Below are positions 15,735 through 23,966 of a stretch of DNA of 59,917 nucleotides, piece after piece. The notes beneath the pieces are model-generated. The model was not told the DNA's origin, ran no database searches, and saw only the letters and a program-made list of their open reading frames with translations. The stretch is taken from assembly GCA_900318685.1 (NCBI GenBank), contig ONLL01000035.1, positions 1 through 59,917 of the forward strand, given 5' to 3'. The position numbers and the translations under genes were made by a program. Within the stretch, counting starts at the first letter, position 1. The number at the start of each line of letters is the position of its first letter. Source of the DNA: an uncultured Prevotellaceae bacterium (GTDB lineage: Bacteria; Bacteroidota; Bacteroidia; Bacteroidales; Bacteroidaceae).

Positions 15735-16332
15735 CGATGAGGCTCTTGTTGATTTTCTCGATGTAGTCGAGCACTCCTTCCCTTCCTTCGCCTTTCGTAG
15801 CCGAGGTGACGAAATAGGGAGGCATCTCCTCCCAGGTCTCGAGCATCTTCTGGCTGTAGGCCTCGACGTTCTGCGACACCTTCTGCGCCGACAGCTTGTC
15901 GGCCTTGGTGAACACGATGGCAAACGGCACGCCCGACACGCCCAGCCAGTTCATGAACTCGAGGTCGATGGCCTGGGGCTCAAGGCGGATGTCGACGAGC
16001 ACGAAGGTGTTGACCAGCTGCTCACGTCCAAGGATATAGCCGCGAATCATCTGGTCGAGCCGCTGAACTTCATTCTTCGAGCGCTTGGCAAAGCCATAGC
16101 CAGGCAGGTCGACGAGATACCATTCCTTGTTGATGATGAAATGATTGATGAGCAGCGTCTTTCCCGGCGTGGACGAAGTCTTTGCCAGTCCCTTGTGATG
16201 GCAGAGCATATTGATCAGGCTTGACTTGCCCACATTGGAACGTCCAATGAAGGCATACTCGGGCTTGGTGTCACGCGGACACATTGACAATGTCGGTGCC
16301 GAGAGGACGAAGGCGGCGTTCTTGACTTCCAT
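15727..16332 (-). CDS. engB: Ribosome biogenesis GTPase EngB (YihA/YsxC)
   Basis: A 201-residue small GTPase required for large-subunit assembly. The G motifs are visible: G1 [10 protein letters not shown]3 DLPGYGFA, G4 TKADK and G5 TSATKG. The length is normal for the family. It is followed by an 8-base overlap into the ABC-F gene and preceded by 5 bases from the DUF4293 gene. Confidence 0.95.
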   Translation of the reverse strand: MEVKNAAFVLSAPTLSMCPRDTKPEYAFIGRSNVGKSSLINMLCHHKGLAKTSSTPGKTLLINHFIINKEWYLVDLPGYGFAKRSKNEVQRLDQMIRGYILGREQLVNTFVLVDIRLEPQAIDLEFMNWLGVSGVPFAIVFTKADKLSAQKVSQNVEAYSQKMLETWEEMPPYFVTSATKGEGREGVLDYIEKINKSLIDG

Positions 16333-16337
16333 GTGAA

Positions 16338-16685
16338 TTATCGTATTCGCTCGTAGGACCGTACCACCTTTTCATCGTGTACGATACCTTTGCGAGCCAT
16401 GAAGATGAGCAGGATAGCCACTGCAGGCAGGGCATACTGCCAATGCATGATCTCGGGTACAGCATAGAGTGCCAGTACTACATACCACGCCAGCAGTGCC
16501 AGTATGGGCAGCAGCGTGAGGCTGGCTTGCAGCTTACGGTTCTTGTAGAGGGGTATGACGGCGAGTGCAGCCAGTGCAGCTACGATGAGCAGCACCACCT
16601 GCAGCGTCGTTCCTGCTCCTGCTATGAGGCACACCAGGATGCTGACGGCAGCCAGGAGCAAATACCAAGTCTGTGGACGTAACAT
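16338..16685 (-). CDS. DUF4293-family membrane protein
   Basis: A 115-residue inner-membrane protein with three or four hydrophobic helices, starting [19 protein letters not shown]. The start and its place between rpoZ and engB match the Bacteroidetes-specific DUF4293 family. The function is unknown. It ends in a basic cytoplasmic tail (VVRSYERIR). Confidence 0.85.
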   Translation of the reverse strand: MLRPQTWYLLLAAVSILVCLIAGAGTTLQVVLLIVAALAALAVIPLYKNRKLQASLTLLPILALLAWYVVLALYAVPEIMHWQYALPAVAILLIFMARKGIVHDEKVVRSYERIR

Positions 16686-16706
16686 AATCGTGTGACAAAA
16701 TAGTGA

Positions 16707-17051
16707 TTATGCGTCAGCCTGCTGCTGGGCATCCTTCTGAGGATCGCGCCAGTATATCTTGCCCTCGACATATTCCTGCGTAGCAAGCAGGGTGGGCTTC
16801 GGCAGCTTCTCGTAGTAGCGTGAGATCTCTATCTGTTCGCGGTTCTCGAACACTTCCTCCAGGGAGTCGTTGTAGCTGGCAAACTCGGCCAGTTTCTTCG
16901 ACAGGTCGTCCTTGATTTGAATTGAGATCTGATTAGCACGCTTGGCGATGATGGCAACGGTCTCGTAGATGTTGCCTGTCTCTTCGCACAGATCCATAAT
17001 GTTGCGTGTCACGGTGTTGACCGGAGCCTTTGATTTCTTGTAATCCATCAT
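16707..17051 (-). CDS. rpoZ: RNA polymerase omega subunit
   Basis: A 114-residue protein with the omega core NIYETVAIIAKRANQISIQI in the first half and an acidic Gln-rich tail. It supports RNA polymerase assembly. Two adjacent ATG codons (17051 and 17048) are possible starts. The bamD-rpoZ-DUF4293 order is typical of Bacteroidetes. Confidence 0.9.
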   Translation of the reverse strand: MMDYKKSKAPVNTVTRNIMDLCEETGNIYETVAIIAKRANQISIQIKDDLSKKLAEFASYNDSLEEVFENREQIEISRYYEKLPKPTLLATQEYVEGKIYWRDPQKDAQQQADA

Positions 17052-17112
17052 GTGATTTATTGTTTTTACTTGTTTCGATTTCGTTGTTGATATGATTTTG
17101 CGGCTGAAGATA

Positions 17113-17940
17113 TCAGTCGCCTATCACCTTCTTGCATTTGTTGATGTAGCGCTGCGCCAGGGCGGTGTCTTTCGATTCGGGGAATTCGTTGAGGAATCCG
17201 TAGCATTCGTCCTCTGCGTCACGGTAGCGCTCCAGGCGTTTGTCCTCGGACGAGTTCTCGGCCAGTTCGAACTTGCTCTTCATGATAATCAGCGAGAAGT
17301 CCTCGCGCCACTTCGAGAAAGGATATTGCTTCAGCGCGTTCTCAGCTGTGACGATGCAGGCAATGTAGTTACTCTCGTTGTTGGAGTTGATGTTGCCGAA
17401 GTATCCTCCCAGGTTGTAGTAGAGCTGAGCGGAGAGGAGCTCTTTCTGCACCAGCTTGTCCTGCAGCTCAAACAGACGTTGCTGGGCCTTAGGGCGTAAC
17501 TCGGAATCAGGGAAGAAATCGAGGAACTGCTGATAAGCGTTGATGGCGCCAATGGTAGGCGACTGGTCCAGGCGTGGCTCTGGCGCTCCTTCATATAGTG
17601 ACTGTCCGACATAGAACGAAGCCTGTTCGGCAAATTCGCCCTTGGGATAAGTCTGGTAGTACTTCCTGAAAGTCTCCGATGCCGACTCATAGTCACGGTT
17701 CATATATTCCGACATCGCAAGCATATAGAGCGACTCCTCAGCATCATCGTGCCCTTTCTTCACCGTAATGAGATCGAGCAGCAGGGAGGCGGCACGGCCA
17801 TATTTCCCTTCGGCAAAGCTCTGCTTGGCATATTCGTATCGGTAGCCCAGGTCGTCGGACTTGTAGACCTTGTTGAATTCGCCAGCGCAGGAGGTCAGCA
17901 AAACTGCCGCCAGAGAGAGGCCAAATAGTATCTTTTTCAT
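17113..17940 (-). CDS. bamD: Outer-membrane assembly lipoprotein BamD
   Basis: A 275-residue lipoprotein with signal peptide MKKILFGLSLAAVLLTSC, whose lipobox cysteine is residue 18. Tetratricopeptide-like helices follow (YEYAKQSFAEGKYGRAASLL; AEQASFYVGQSLY). It works with BamA in inserting beta-barrel proteins into the outer membrane. The start at 17940 was chosen because it opens directly with the signal peptide; an ATG 9 bases upstream is also possible. It is the first gene of the operon ending at 11160. Confidence 0.92.
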   Translation of the reverse strand: MKKILFGLSLAAVLLTSCAGEFNKVYKSDDLGYRYEYAKQSFAEGKYGRAASLLLDLITVKKGHDDAEESLYMLAMSEYMNRDYESASETFRKYYQTYPKGEFAEQASFYVGQSLYEGAPEPRLDQSPTIGAINAYQQFLDFFPDSELRPKAQQRLFELQDKLVQKELLSAQLYYNLGGYFGNINSNNESNYIACIVTAENALKQYPFSKWREDFSLIIMKSKFELAENSSEDKRLERYRDAEDECYGFLNEFPESKDTALAQRYINKCKKVIGD

Positions 17941-17961
17941 TTCACTCATCAATTTGAGGTG

Positions 17962-17992
17962 CAAAAGTACGCATTTTTGTCCAAAGTACAAA
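17962..17992 (-). promoter_or_regulatory. Promoter of the bamD operon
   Basis: TACTTTTG (17969 to 17962) with TTTG (17992 to 17989) 19 bases upstream. The leader is about 15-20 bases. It is divergent from the uvrB promoter. Confidence 0.7.
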
Positions 17993-18042
17993 GCGTTTAC
18001 ATATTTTTTAACCGCAGATTACACAGTTTTCACAGATTATTC

Positions 18043-18073
18043 TTGGTTTTCCGCTTCCTTATTCGTACCTTTG
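18043..18073 (+). promoter_or_regulatory. Promoter of uvrB
   Basis: TTGG (18043-18046) and TACCTTTG (18066-18073) are separated by 19 bases. The ATG follows the -7 box after only 7 bases, so the message has almost no leader. Confidence 0.7.
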
Positions 18074-18080
18074 CACTCAA

Positions 18081-20108
18081 ATGGACTTTAAACTGACATC
18101 AAAATACCAGCCTACGGGCGACCAGCCCGAGGCCATCCGGGAGCTCACTGAGGGCTTGCGTCGGGGCGATCATGCACAGGTGCTGCTGGGTGTGACGGGC
18201 TCGGGTAAGACGTTCACGATGGCGAATGTCATCGCACAGGCCAATCGTCCCACCTTGATCCTCAGTCACAACAAGACGCTGGCGGCTCAGCTCTACGAGG
18301 AGATGAAGGGCTTTTTCCCTGAGAATGCCGTAGAGTATTATGTAAGCTATTATGACTACTATCAGCCTGAGGCTTACCTGCCTCATACTGATACCTATAT
18401 CGAGAAAGAACTTGAAATCAACGAGGAAATCGACCGTTTGCGGCTGAGTGCAGTATCTGCTTTGCTGTCAGGAAGAAGAGACGTTGTCATTGTATCTTCT
18501 GTTTCGTGCATCTATGGCATGGGCAGTCCCAATGCCCTCTCCGATAATATCATCGAGATACGCCAGGGACAAAGAACCGACCGTAATGTTTTTTTGAGGA
18601 AACTTGTGCAGTCGCTTTACGTCCGAAACGACATCGCTCTGGAGCGTGGAAGCTTCCGGGTGAAGGGCGACACCGTCGATATTTATATGGCCTATGCCGA
18701 GATGGTGCTGCGCGTCACTTTCTGGGACGACGAGATAGACTCTATTGAAGAGCTCAATCCTGTGACGCTGCTGCCGTTGGGGCGCTATGCCGATTACAAG
18801 ATCTATCCTGCCAACCTCTTTATGACGACGCAGGAGCAGACGAACAAGGCCATACACGACATCCAGGATGACCTGGTGAAGCAGGTGGCTTTCTTCGAAG
18901 AGCAGGGCGACGACATCAAGGCACAGCGCATCAAGGAGCGCGTGGAGTACGATATGGAGATGATCAAGGAGCTGGGCCATTGTTCAGGCATCGAGAACTA
19001 CTCGCGATACTTCGACGGCCGTCATGCAGGAGAGCGACCTTATTGTCTGCTCGATTTCTTCCCCCGTGACTTCCTGCTCTTTGTCGACGAGAGCCATGTG
19101 TCTGTGCCTCAGATAGGTGCGATGTATGGTGGCGACCGTGCCCGCAAGAGAAACCTCGTGGAATATGCCTTCCGGCTTCCTGCTGCCTTCGACAATCGTC
19201 CGCTGACGTTCGATGAGTTCCAGTCGATGGTCAATCAGGTCATCTACGTCTCGGCTACTCCTGCCGACTTTGAACTGCAGGAGGCAGAGGGCGTGGTTGT
19301 GGAGCAGGTCATCCGGCCTACCGGACTGCTTGACCCTGAGATAGAAGTGCGTCCTTCCGAGCATCAGATCGACGACCTGATGGAAGAGATCAGAGTCAGG
19401 GCCCAGCGACAGGAGCGGACGCTGGTGACAACGCTCACCAAGCGTATGGCCGAGGAGCTGACGGAGTATCTGCTCAGTCATGGGGTGAGGGCTGTGTACA
19501 TCCATAGTGATGTGGCCACGCTCGACCGAGTGAAGATACTATCCGACCTGCGTAGTGGTGTCTACGATGTCCTTGTGGGTGTCAACCTCCTGCGTGAGGG
19601 ACTCGACCTGCCCGAGGTGTCACTGGTGGCCATCCTCGATGCCGATAAGGAGGGCTTCCTGCGTTCGCGCAGGAGTCTGGTGCAGACGGCAGGCAGAGCG
19701 GCAAGAAACGTCAATGGCAAGGTCATCATGTATGCTGACACTATCACCGGATCCATGCAGGAGACCATCGACGAGACGCTTCGCCGTCGCACTAAGCAGC
19801 TGCGCTATAATGCTGAACACGGCATCACGCCCACGCAGATCATCAAGGAGCTGTCGCAGGGCACCTTCTATCAGCAGGATCGTCCTGACGTGAAGGAGCT
19901 GCATCTGTCGGCTGCCGGTTCTCATGACATTGCTGCCGATCCTGTCGTCGAGCGCATGACCCGTCAGCAGATAGAGAAGCTTATTGCCGAGACTACTCGC
20001 CGAATGAAAGAGGCAGCGAAGAAGCTCGACTTCAACGTGGCTGCCCAGTATCGCGATGAGATTATTCGTCTGCAGAAAGAGATAGAACTGAAGGGACAAT
20101 CAAACTAA
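18081..20108 (+). CDS. uvrB: Excinuclease ABC subunit B
   Basis: A 675-residue nucleotide-excision-repair helicase. Visible are Walker A GVTGSGKT (38-45), the damage-probing beta-hairpin around YYVSYYDYYQPEAYLP, the DExH-like DESHV, the C-terminal helicase motif QTAGRAARN and a final UvrC-binding UVR motif (LDFNVAAQYRDEI). The length is normal. It is followed 5 bases later by msrA, so the two are likely co-transcribed. Confidence 0.97.
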   Translation: MDFKLTSKYQPTGDQPEAIRELTEGLRRGDHAQVLLGVTGSGKTFTMANVIAQANRPTLILSHNKTLAAQLYEEMKGFFPENAVEYYVSYYDYYQPEAYLPHTDTYIEKELEINEEIDRLRLSAVSALLSGRRDVVIVSSVSCIYGMGSPNALSDNIIEIRQGQRTDRNVFLRKLVQSLYVRNDIALERGSFRVKGDTVDIYMAYAEMVLRVTFWDDEIDSIEELNPVTLLPLGRYADYKIYPANLFMTTQEQTNKAIHDIQDDLVKQVAFFEEQGDDIKAQRIKERVEYDMEMIKELGHCSGIENYSRYFDGRHAGERPYCLLDFFPRDFLLFVDESHVSVPQIGAMYGGDRARKRNLVEYAFRLPAAFDNRPLTFDEFQSMVNQVIYVSATPADFELQEAEGVVVEQVIRPTGLLDPEIEVRPSEHQIDDLMEEIRVRAQRQERTLVTTLTKRMAEELTEYLLSHGVRAVYIHSDVATLDRVKILSDLRSGVYDVLVGVNLLREGLDLPEVSLVAILDADKEGFLRSRRSLVQTAGRAARNVNGKVIMYADTITGSMQETIDETLRRRTKQLRYNAEHGITPTQIIKELSQGTFYQQDRPDVKELHLSAAGSHDIAADPVVERMTRQQIEKLIAETTRRMKEAAKKLDFNVAAQYRDEIIRLQKEIELKGQSN

Positions 20109-20113
20109 ACAAT

Positions 20114-20671
20114 ATGGAAACTACAGAGAAAAAAGCAACTAATGGCGAGCCGCAGGCTTCGCTGAAGGACATCTATCTGGCTGGTGGATGCTTCTGGGGT
20201 ACGGAGCATTATTTCAAGCAGATAGAAGGTGTGGTGGAGACGGAGGTGGGCTTTGCCAACGGGCACACTGAGCAGCCTACGTATAAAGAGGTGTATACCG
20301 ACACCACGGGCTTTGCCGAGACGGTACACGTGAGGTTTAATCCCGATGTCGTAAGCCTTGAATTCCTGCTCAGGATGTTTTTCAAGGCCATCGATCCCAC
20401 GAGTCTGAATAAGCAGGGCCATGACGAAGGAACACGCTATCGCACAGGCATTTATTATACTGATGCCGATGATCGGACGGTCGTCGACAAGGTGTTCCTC
20501 GATGAGCAGAAAAGCTATCAGCAGCCATTGGTCGTGGAGAGGGAGCCCCTGAAGAACTTCTATACGGCTGAGGAGTATCATCAGGACTACCTCGACAAGA
20601 ATCCCGATGGCTACTGCCACCTGCCCCTCGCGCTCTTCGAGTTTGCAAGAAAAGCAAGGGAAAAGAAGTGA
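20114..20671 (+). CDS. msrA: Peptide methionine sulfoxide reductase A
   Basis: A 185-residue reductase of methionine-S-sulfoxide. The catalytic motif GCFWGTE is near residue 25, followed by VGFANGHTEQPTYKEV and EYHQDYLDKNP. No signal peptide and no fused MsrB domain are present. It is directly downstream of uvrB, suggesting a shared oxidative and DNA damage context. Confidence 0.95.
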   Translation: METTEKKATNGEPQASLKDIYLAGGCFWGTEHYFKQIEGVVETEVGFANGHTEQPTYKEVYTDTTGFAETVHVRFNPDVVSLEFLLRMFFKAIDPTSLNKQGHDEGTRYRTGIYYTDADDRTVVDKVFLDEQKSYQQPLVVEREPLKNFYTAEEYHQDYLDKNPDGYCHLPLALFEFARKAREKK

Positions 20672-20721
20672 GCTTGCTCCTGGAAGTCATAGCTGATGAA
20701 CTAACATATTTATATTCAACA

Positions 20722-22287
20722 ATGAAAAAAGCATTATTATCATTCATGCTGCTCTTTGCAGCAACAGCCATGAACGCCCAGGGAATTGTGAAAGGCGACA
20801 TGGATGGCGACGGCGAAGTCACCATTACAGACGTGACGAGCGCTGTTGATGTGATTCTGGGGAAGGCACCCAAGCAGCTGGTTGACCCCTACAACGTGGA
20901 CAATACGCTGATTGTAGGCACGTGGTTTGCCCCTGACGGGACATCATTCACCCTGAATGAAGACGGCACAATCGAAGATTATCCTGGTGCTGCCACCTAC
21001 AAGTTCCGCTACTATCTAGGCACGCTCACGATGTATAATGCGTCGGGCAAAGCCGTTAAAGTGATGGGAGTAGTCGAAGCGGAGCAGAGCTATCTGCTGT
21101 TGCTGGACTATGCTACAGGGGCTGTTGCCTACTACACCAGTTCGGCAGCTCTGGTCTCCAGCCTCACCCTGAGCGAGAGCACGTTGACTTTGAACTCCGG
21201 CTCTAAGGCTCAGCTCACGGTGACAGCCACTCCTCCCGATGCCCTCAACCCCTCTGTAACATGGTCGAGCAGCGACGAGAGCGTGGCTACGGTTGATGCC
21301 ACCGGCCTAGTGACTGCTGTTGCCGGAGGCACTTGCGCAATCACGGCTGCAGCTGTTGATGGCAGCGGAAAGACGGCTACGTGTCAGGTGACGGTCGTCC
21401 AGTTGGTGACCGGCATCATGCTCAGCCATACCACAGTTACTTTAGAACCAGAAGGTACACAGAAACTCACGTTCGAAGTCCAGCCTTCTAATGCTTCCAA
21501 TAATAAGGTTACATGGAGCAGTAGCGATGAGAATGTTGCAGGAGTGATAAATGGTATTGTTGTTGCTGTGGCTGAAGGCCGTTGCACGATTACTTGTGCT
21601 GCTACCGATGGTAGCGGGGTGTTTGCTGTCTGTGTGGTGGTCGTACGTGGTGTTCATAATCCTGATGACTACGTTGACCTCGGTCTACCCAGCGGTACGT
21701 TGTGGGCTACCTGCAATGTTGGTGCCAGCAGTCCTGAGGATTATGGCTACTATTTCGCTTGGGGCGAGACGGAACCTTACGATAAGAATGGTAAGACCTA
21801 TTTCGATTGGAGTACCTACAAGTGGTGTAAAGGATCTTATGTTACTATGACTAAGTACTGCACTAGCAGTAGCTACGGCAATGATGGCTTCACTGACGGT
21901 AAGACTAAGCTCGATCCGGAGGACGATGCCGCCTATGTAAATTGGGGTCCTGCTTGGCGCATGCCCAGTAAGGAACAGTATCAAGAACTCTTCAACAGCA
22001 GTAATACCACTACTGAGTGGACTACCCAGAACGGTGTATATGGGCGTAAGATCACGAGTAAGAAGGAAGGATATACCGACAGGTCTATTTTCCTTCCCGC
22101 TGCAGGGTACCGCGACGGTAGTTCGCTCCGCAATGCGGGCTCGGACGGCCGCTACTGGTCGCGTTCGCTCGACGAGAGCTACCCGAACAGCGCGTGGCGC
22201 CTGGACTTCGATTCGAGCGACATCGGCACGTACGGCAACTACCGTTGCTACGGTCAAAGTGTGCGCCCTGTGCGTGTCACAGAATGA
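20722..22287 (+). CDS. Exported FISUMP-domain protein with dockerin-like and Ig-like (BIG2) domains
   Basis: A 521-residue secreted protein. The order is: signal peptide (MKKALLSFMLLFAATAMNAQ); one EF-hand/dockerin-like repeat (GDMDGDGEVTITDVTSAVDVILG, 25-47); a lipocalin-like region (about 55-145); two BIG2 Ig-like domains (about 150-230 and 235-315, each with WSSSDE and a GTCAI/GRCTI strand); and a FISUMP (Fibrobacter succinogenes major paralogous) C-type-lectin-like domain (about 318-521). The start at 20722 is chosen for the signal peptide. The last 60 codons are more GC-rich than the preceding part and look like a DGR variable region. It is a surface or secreted binding protein; the ligand is unknown. 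Confidence 0.87.
   Translation: MKKALLSFMLLFAATAMNAQGIVKGDMDGDGEVTITDVTSAVDVILGKAPKQLVDPYNVDNTLIVGTWFAPDGTSFTLNEDGTIEDYPGAATYKFRYYLGTLTMYNASGKAVKVMGVVEAEQSYLLLLDYATGAVAYYTSSAALVSSLTLSESTLTLNSGSKAQLTVTATPPDALNPSVTWSSSDESVATVDATGLVTAVAGGTCAITAAAVDGSGKTATCQVTVVQLVTGIMLSHTTVTLEPEGTQKLTFEVQPSNASNNKVTWSSSDENVAGVINGIVVAVAEGRCTITCAATDGSGVFAVCVVVVRGVHNPDDYVDLGLPSGTLWATCNVGASSPEDYGYYFAWGETEPYDKNGKTYFDWSTYKWCKGSYVTMTKYCTSSSYGNDGFTDGKTKLDPEDDAAYVNWGPAWRMPSKEQYQELFNSSNTTTEWTTQNGVYGRKITSKKEGYTDRSIFLPAAGYRDGSSLRNAGSDGRYWSRSLDESYPNSAWRLDFDSSDIGTYGNYRCYGQSVRPVRVTE
22105..22275 (+). other. Putative diversity-generating retroelement variable region (VR)
   Basis: This covers residues 462-518 of the FISUMP protein. 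At sixteen positions the codon is NAC, NGC or similar and ends in C: D465, R470, D475, R477, D484, Y487, R493, D495, D500, G502, Y504, G505, N506, Y507, C509 and Y510. Homologous FISUMP tails commonly carry Asn (AAC) at many of these places, from memory. Adenine-directed mutagenesis of an AAC-rich template would give this pattern. No template repeat or reverse transcriptase is in the window, so this is inference. Confidence 0.5.
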
Positions 22288-22310
22288 GCATCCTCTCCCA
22301 AGAAGCCTTA

Positions 22311-22374
22311 CCTCTCTGTTGCGGATGGGACTACCCAGCAGCCTTTAGGCTGCGTCCCATCTGCGACAGAGAGG
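22311..22374. repeat. Large inverted repeat downstream of the FISUMP gene
   Basis: Two 21-base arms (22311-22331 and 22354-22374, two mismatches) enclose a second perfect hairpin GCAGCC-TTTA-GGCTGC (22338-22353). It starts 23 bases after the stop codon. It could be a terminator or the cruciform that DGR targets carry just beyond the variable region. It lacks a T-run. Confidence 0.75.
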
Positions 22375-22536
22375 TTCGAACGAACGAAAACCAATAGTAA
22401 AGAATGGACTGTTTTTGCAAATAGTAATGGGATGAGACTGAATCTTTCCATCGTTATATAGGCTTTTTTCAGGATTATTTATTGCGGTTTCAGAAATTAT
22501 TTGTGTTTTTGCAGCAGATTTAAAAGTATTGAAGGT

Positions 22537-22785
22537 ATGACAGCAATTCAAATGAATGCAGAGATACTGCGCAACCTAGGCACTTTGGCCGAAGACGAGA
22601 GCATGCTGAAGCGTGTGGCCAAATACCTGCGCAAGCTGGTAGCAGAGAAAGAAGCCGATTCGACGGAGATGAGCCACGAGGAGTTTATTGCCCGAGTGGA
22701 AAAGGCCGAGAAAGATATAGATGAAGGGAAGGGTATCACCTTTACCAATCGCGACGATATGAATGCTTGGCTTAATTCACTCTGA
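22537..22785 (+). CDS. Small antitoxin-like protein
   Basis: An 82-residue acidic, helical protein beginning MTAIQMNAEILRNLGTLAED and ending MNAWLNSL. The layout resembles the chromosomal antitoxins of RelE/ParE-type modules found in Bacteroidales: an N-terminal helical part, a central charged helix (KYLRKLVAEKEAD) and a C-terminal toxin-binding part. The stop codon overlaps the start of a toxin remnant (TGATG), the usual antitoxin-toxin arrangement. The family was not confirmed by search. Confidence 0.65.
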   Translation: MTAIQMNAEILRNLGTLAEDESMLKRVAKYLRKLVAEKEADSTEMSHEEFIARVEKAEKDIDEGKGITFTNRDDMNAWLNSL

Positions 22786-22835
22786 TGATGTATACCATTA
22801 CCTATTCTCCTGAAGCAAAAGAGGGACTTTCTTAA
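22785..22835 (+). pseudogene. Truncated RelE/ParE-like toxin
   Basis: Sixteen codons starting MMYTITYSPEAKEGL, like the first beta strand and helix of RelE/ParE toxins, then a TAA. No continuation in another frame was recognised. The toxin is broken, leaving an orphan antitoxin. Confidence 0.55.
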
Positions 22836-23480
22836 AGAGGATACGGAGCTTTATTTAACAAGCGATTTGGAATAGTCTTTACAAATGCTCTCGCGAGAAG
22901 GGGCTTCTTGCGATTTTGTGACCGTTTGGTCGTAAATGAGTGAATTTTGAAGGGTTTGCAAGTTGCTGGGAATGAGTGTGTTATAGGTTTTAGTGGGCTT
23001 GGATAACCTCGAAAAGGGCTGAAAATGGGCGTTTTGAGGGGCTAAAATGGCGATTTTGGAAAGCGTTTTTGGCGAGAAAAATGGCATCCAGACGGGAAAT
23101 TGAGGTCGAAAGTAGGCGAGTTTGGTCACGCTAGATGCGGAGCTTGCTATCGTTCCCACGGTGGGAACGTATTATTCCCACCGTGGGAACGTATGCAAAG
23201 TGCCATACTAACGACCGCAAAGTGCCATACTAGCAACCGCAAAGTGCCATACTAGCGATCGCAAAGTCCGAAACGAGCAGATGCAAACTCGCTTTTGGGG
23301 ACTTTTGAAGCCGTTTTGACTCGAATGAGGGGTGTCAGATGCAGATCTGCCTTGTGTTGCTTTCTAGAATGCAAAGTCCAGGGAACCCTATTTTTGACCA
23401 ATTTTCTTGACGTTGCAATTCTAATTTGGGAGACATTTTTTGTGATTGAACGTATAATTAGGTAGCTGCCATAAACGAGA
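22836..23480. other. Non-coding stretch with palindromes and repeats
   Basis: No convincing gene. The 102-codon open frame on the minus strand at 22851-23159 is of biased composition and resembles nothing. Two palindromes lie at 23151-23169 (CGTTCCCAC-G-GTGGGAACG) and 23176-23191, followed by a 22-base repeat array. The left part may be a degraded element following the broken toxin gene. Confidence 0.6.
23195..23288. repeat. 22-bp direct repeat array
   Basis: Three near-identical 22-base units start at 23195, 23217 and 23239 (GCAAAGTGCCATACTA plus 6 bases). A diverged fourth starts at 23261 and the beginning of a fifth at 23283. The units are head-to-tail without spacers, so this is not a CRISPR array. 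Confidence 0.85.
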
Positions 23481-23506
23481 AAAGGAGGCTCTCAGGAGCC
23501 TCCTTT
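23480..23506 (-). terminator. Terminator of the tRNA cluster
   Basis: On the minus strand GGAGGCTC and GAGCCTCC form a perfect stem around a 4-base loop, followed by TTTTC. It lies just beyond the last tRNA. Confidence 0.85.
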
Positions 23507-23509
23507 CTG

Positions 23510-23581
23510 TAGTCGGTAAGGGAATCGAACCCTTATGCCAAGATTGAGAATCTTGTATCCTAACCGTTAGATGAACCGACC
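23510..23581 (-). tRNA. tRNA-Glu(CTC), copy 1
   Basis: A 72-base cloverleaf: acceptor GGTCGGT/ACCGACT, anticodon stem CAAGA/TCTTG with loop TTCTCAA (anticodon CTC), T arm GGGTTCGATTCCC. CCA is not encoded. It is identical in sequence to copy 2. Confidence 0.92.
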
Positions 23582-23617
23582 AGGTTGGGGTGTTAATTTG
23601 AAAAAACTAATTGTTCG

Positions 23618-23689
23618 TAGTCGGTAAGGGAATCGAACCCTTATGCCAAGATTGAGAATCTTGTATCCTAACCGTTAGATGAACCGACC
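23618..23689 (-). tRNA. tRNA-Glu(CTC), copy 2
   Basis: The sequence is identical to copy 1, from which it is separated by 36 bases. Both appear to be transcribed with the tRNA-Ser upstream from the promoter at 23863-23894. Confidence 0.92.
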
Positions 23690-23732
23690 AGTTAATGAGG
23701 GAGTATGACCACAGGCCTGTTGGCCTTGTCTG

Positions 23733-23819
23733 CGGAAGCTGGGGGATTCGAACCCCCGGTACGGGAACCCGTACGGCAGTTTAGCAAACTGCTGGTTTCA
23801 GCCACTCACCCAAACTTCC
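23733..23819 (-). tRNA. tRNA-Ser(GCT)
   Basis: An 87-base class II tRNA with acceptor GGAAGTT/AGCTTCC, anticodon loop TTGCTAA (anticodon GCT), a long variable arm (GTACGGG/CCCGTAC) and T loop GGTTCGAATCC. CCA is not encoded. It is the first tRNA of the three-gene cluster. Confidence 0.93.
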
Positions 23820-23862
23820 CTCGGATTAACCCGAACAGAGCACTTTCTCTCAAATGCGGGTG

Positions 23863-23894
23863 CAAAGGTACGAATATTTTTCGATACCTCCAAA
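23863..23894 (-). promoter_or_regulatory. Promoter of the tRNA-Ser/Glu/Glu cluster
   Basis: TACCTTTG (23870 to 23863) and TTTG (23894 to 23891) are separated by 20 bases. It is divergent from the metY promoter. Confidence 0.75.
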
Positions 23895-23908
23895 TTTTGG
23901 ACGAACAA

Positions 23909-23942
23909 TTTGCATGATAATCGAAAATTATTTGTAACTTTG
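23909..23942 (+). promoter_or_regulatory. Promoter of metY
   Basis: TTTG (23909-23912) and TAACTTTG (23935-23942) with a slightly long 22-base spacer. The ATG follows after 24 bases. Confidence 0.6.
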
Positions 23943-23966
23943 CACGCAGAATCAACATAATGTGAC

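Noticed and set aside
22851-23159. 102-codon minus-strand frame
   Set aside because: Composition is low in complexity, no family is recognisable, no promoter is present, and it lies within repeat-rich sequence.
23195-23288. CRISPR array
   Set aside because: Units follow each other without spacers, and no cas gene is present in the window.
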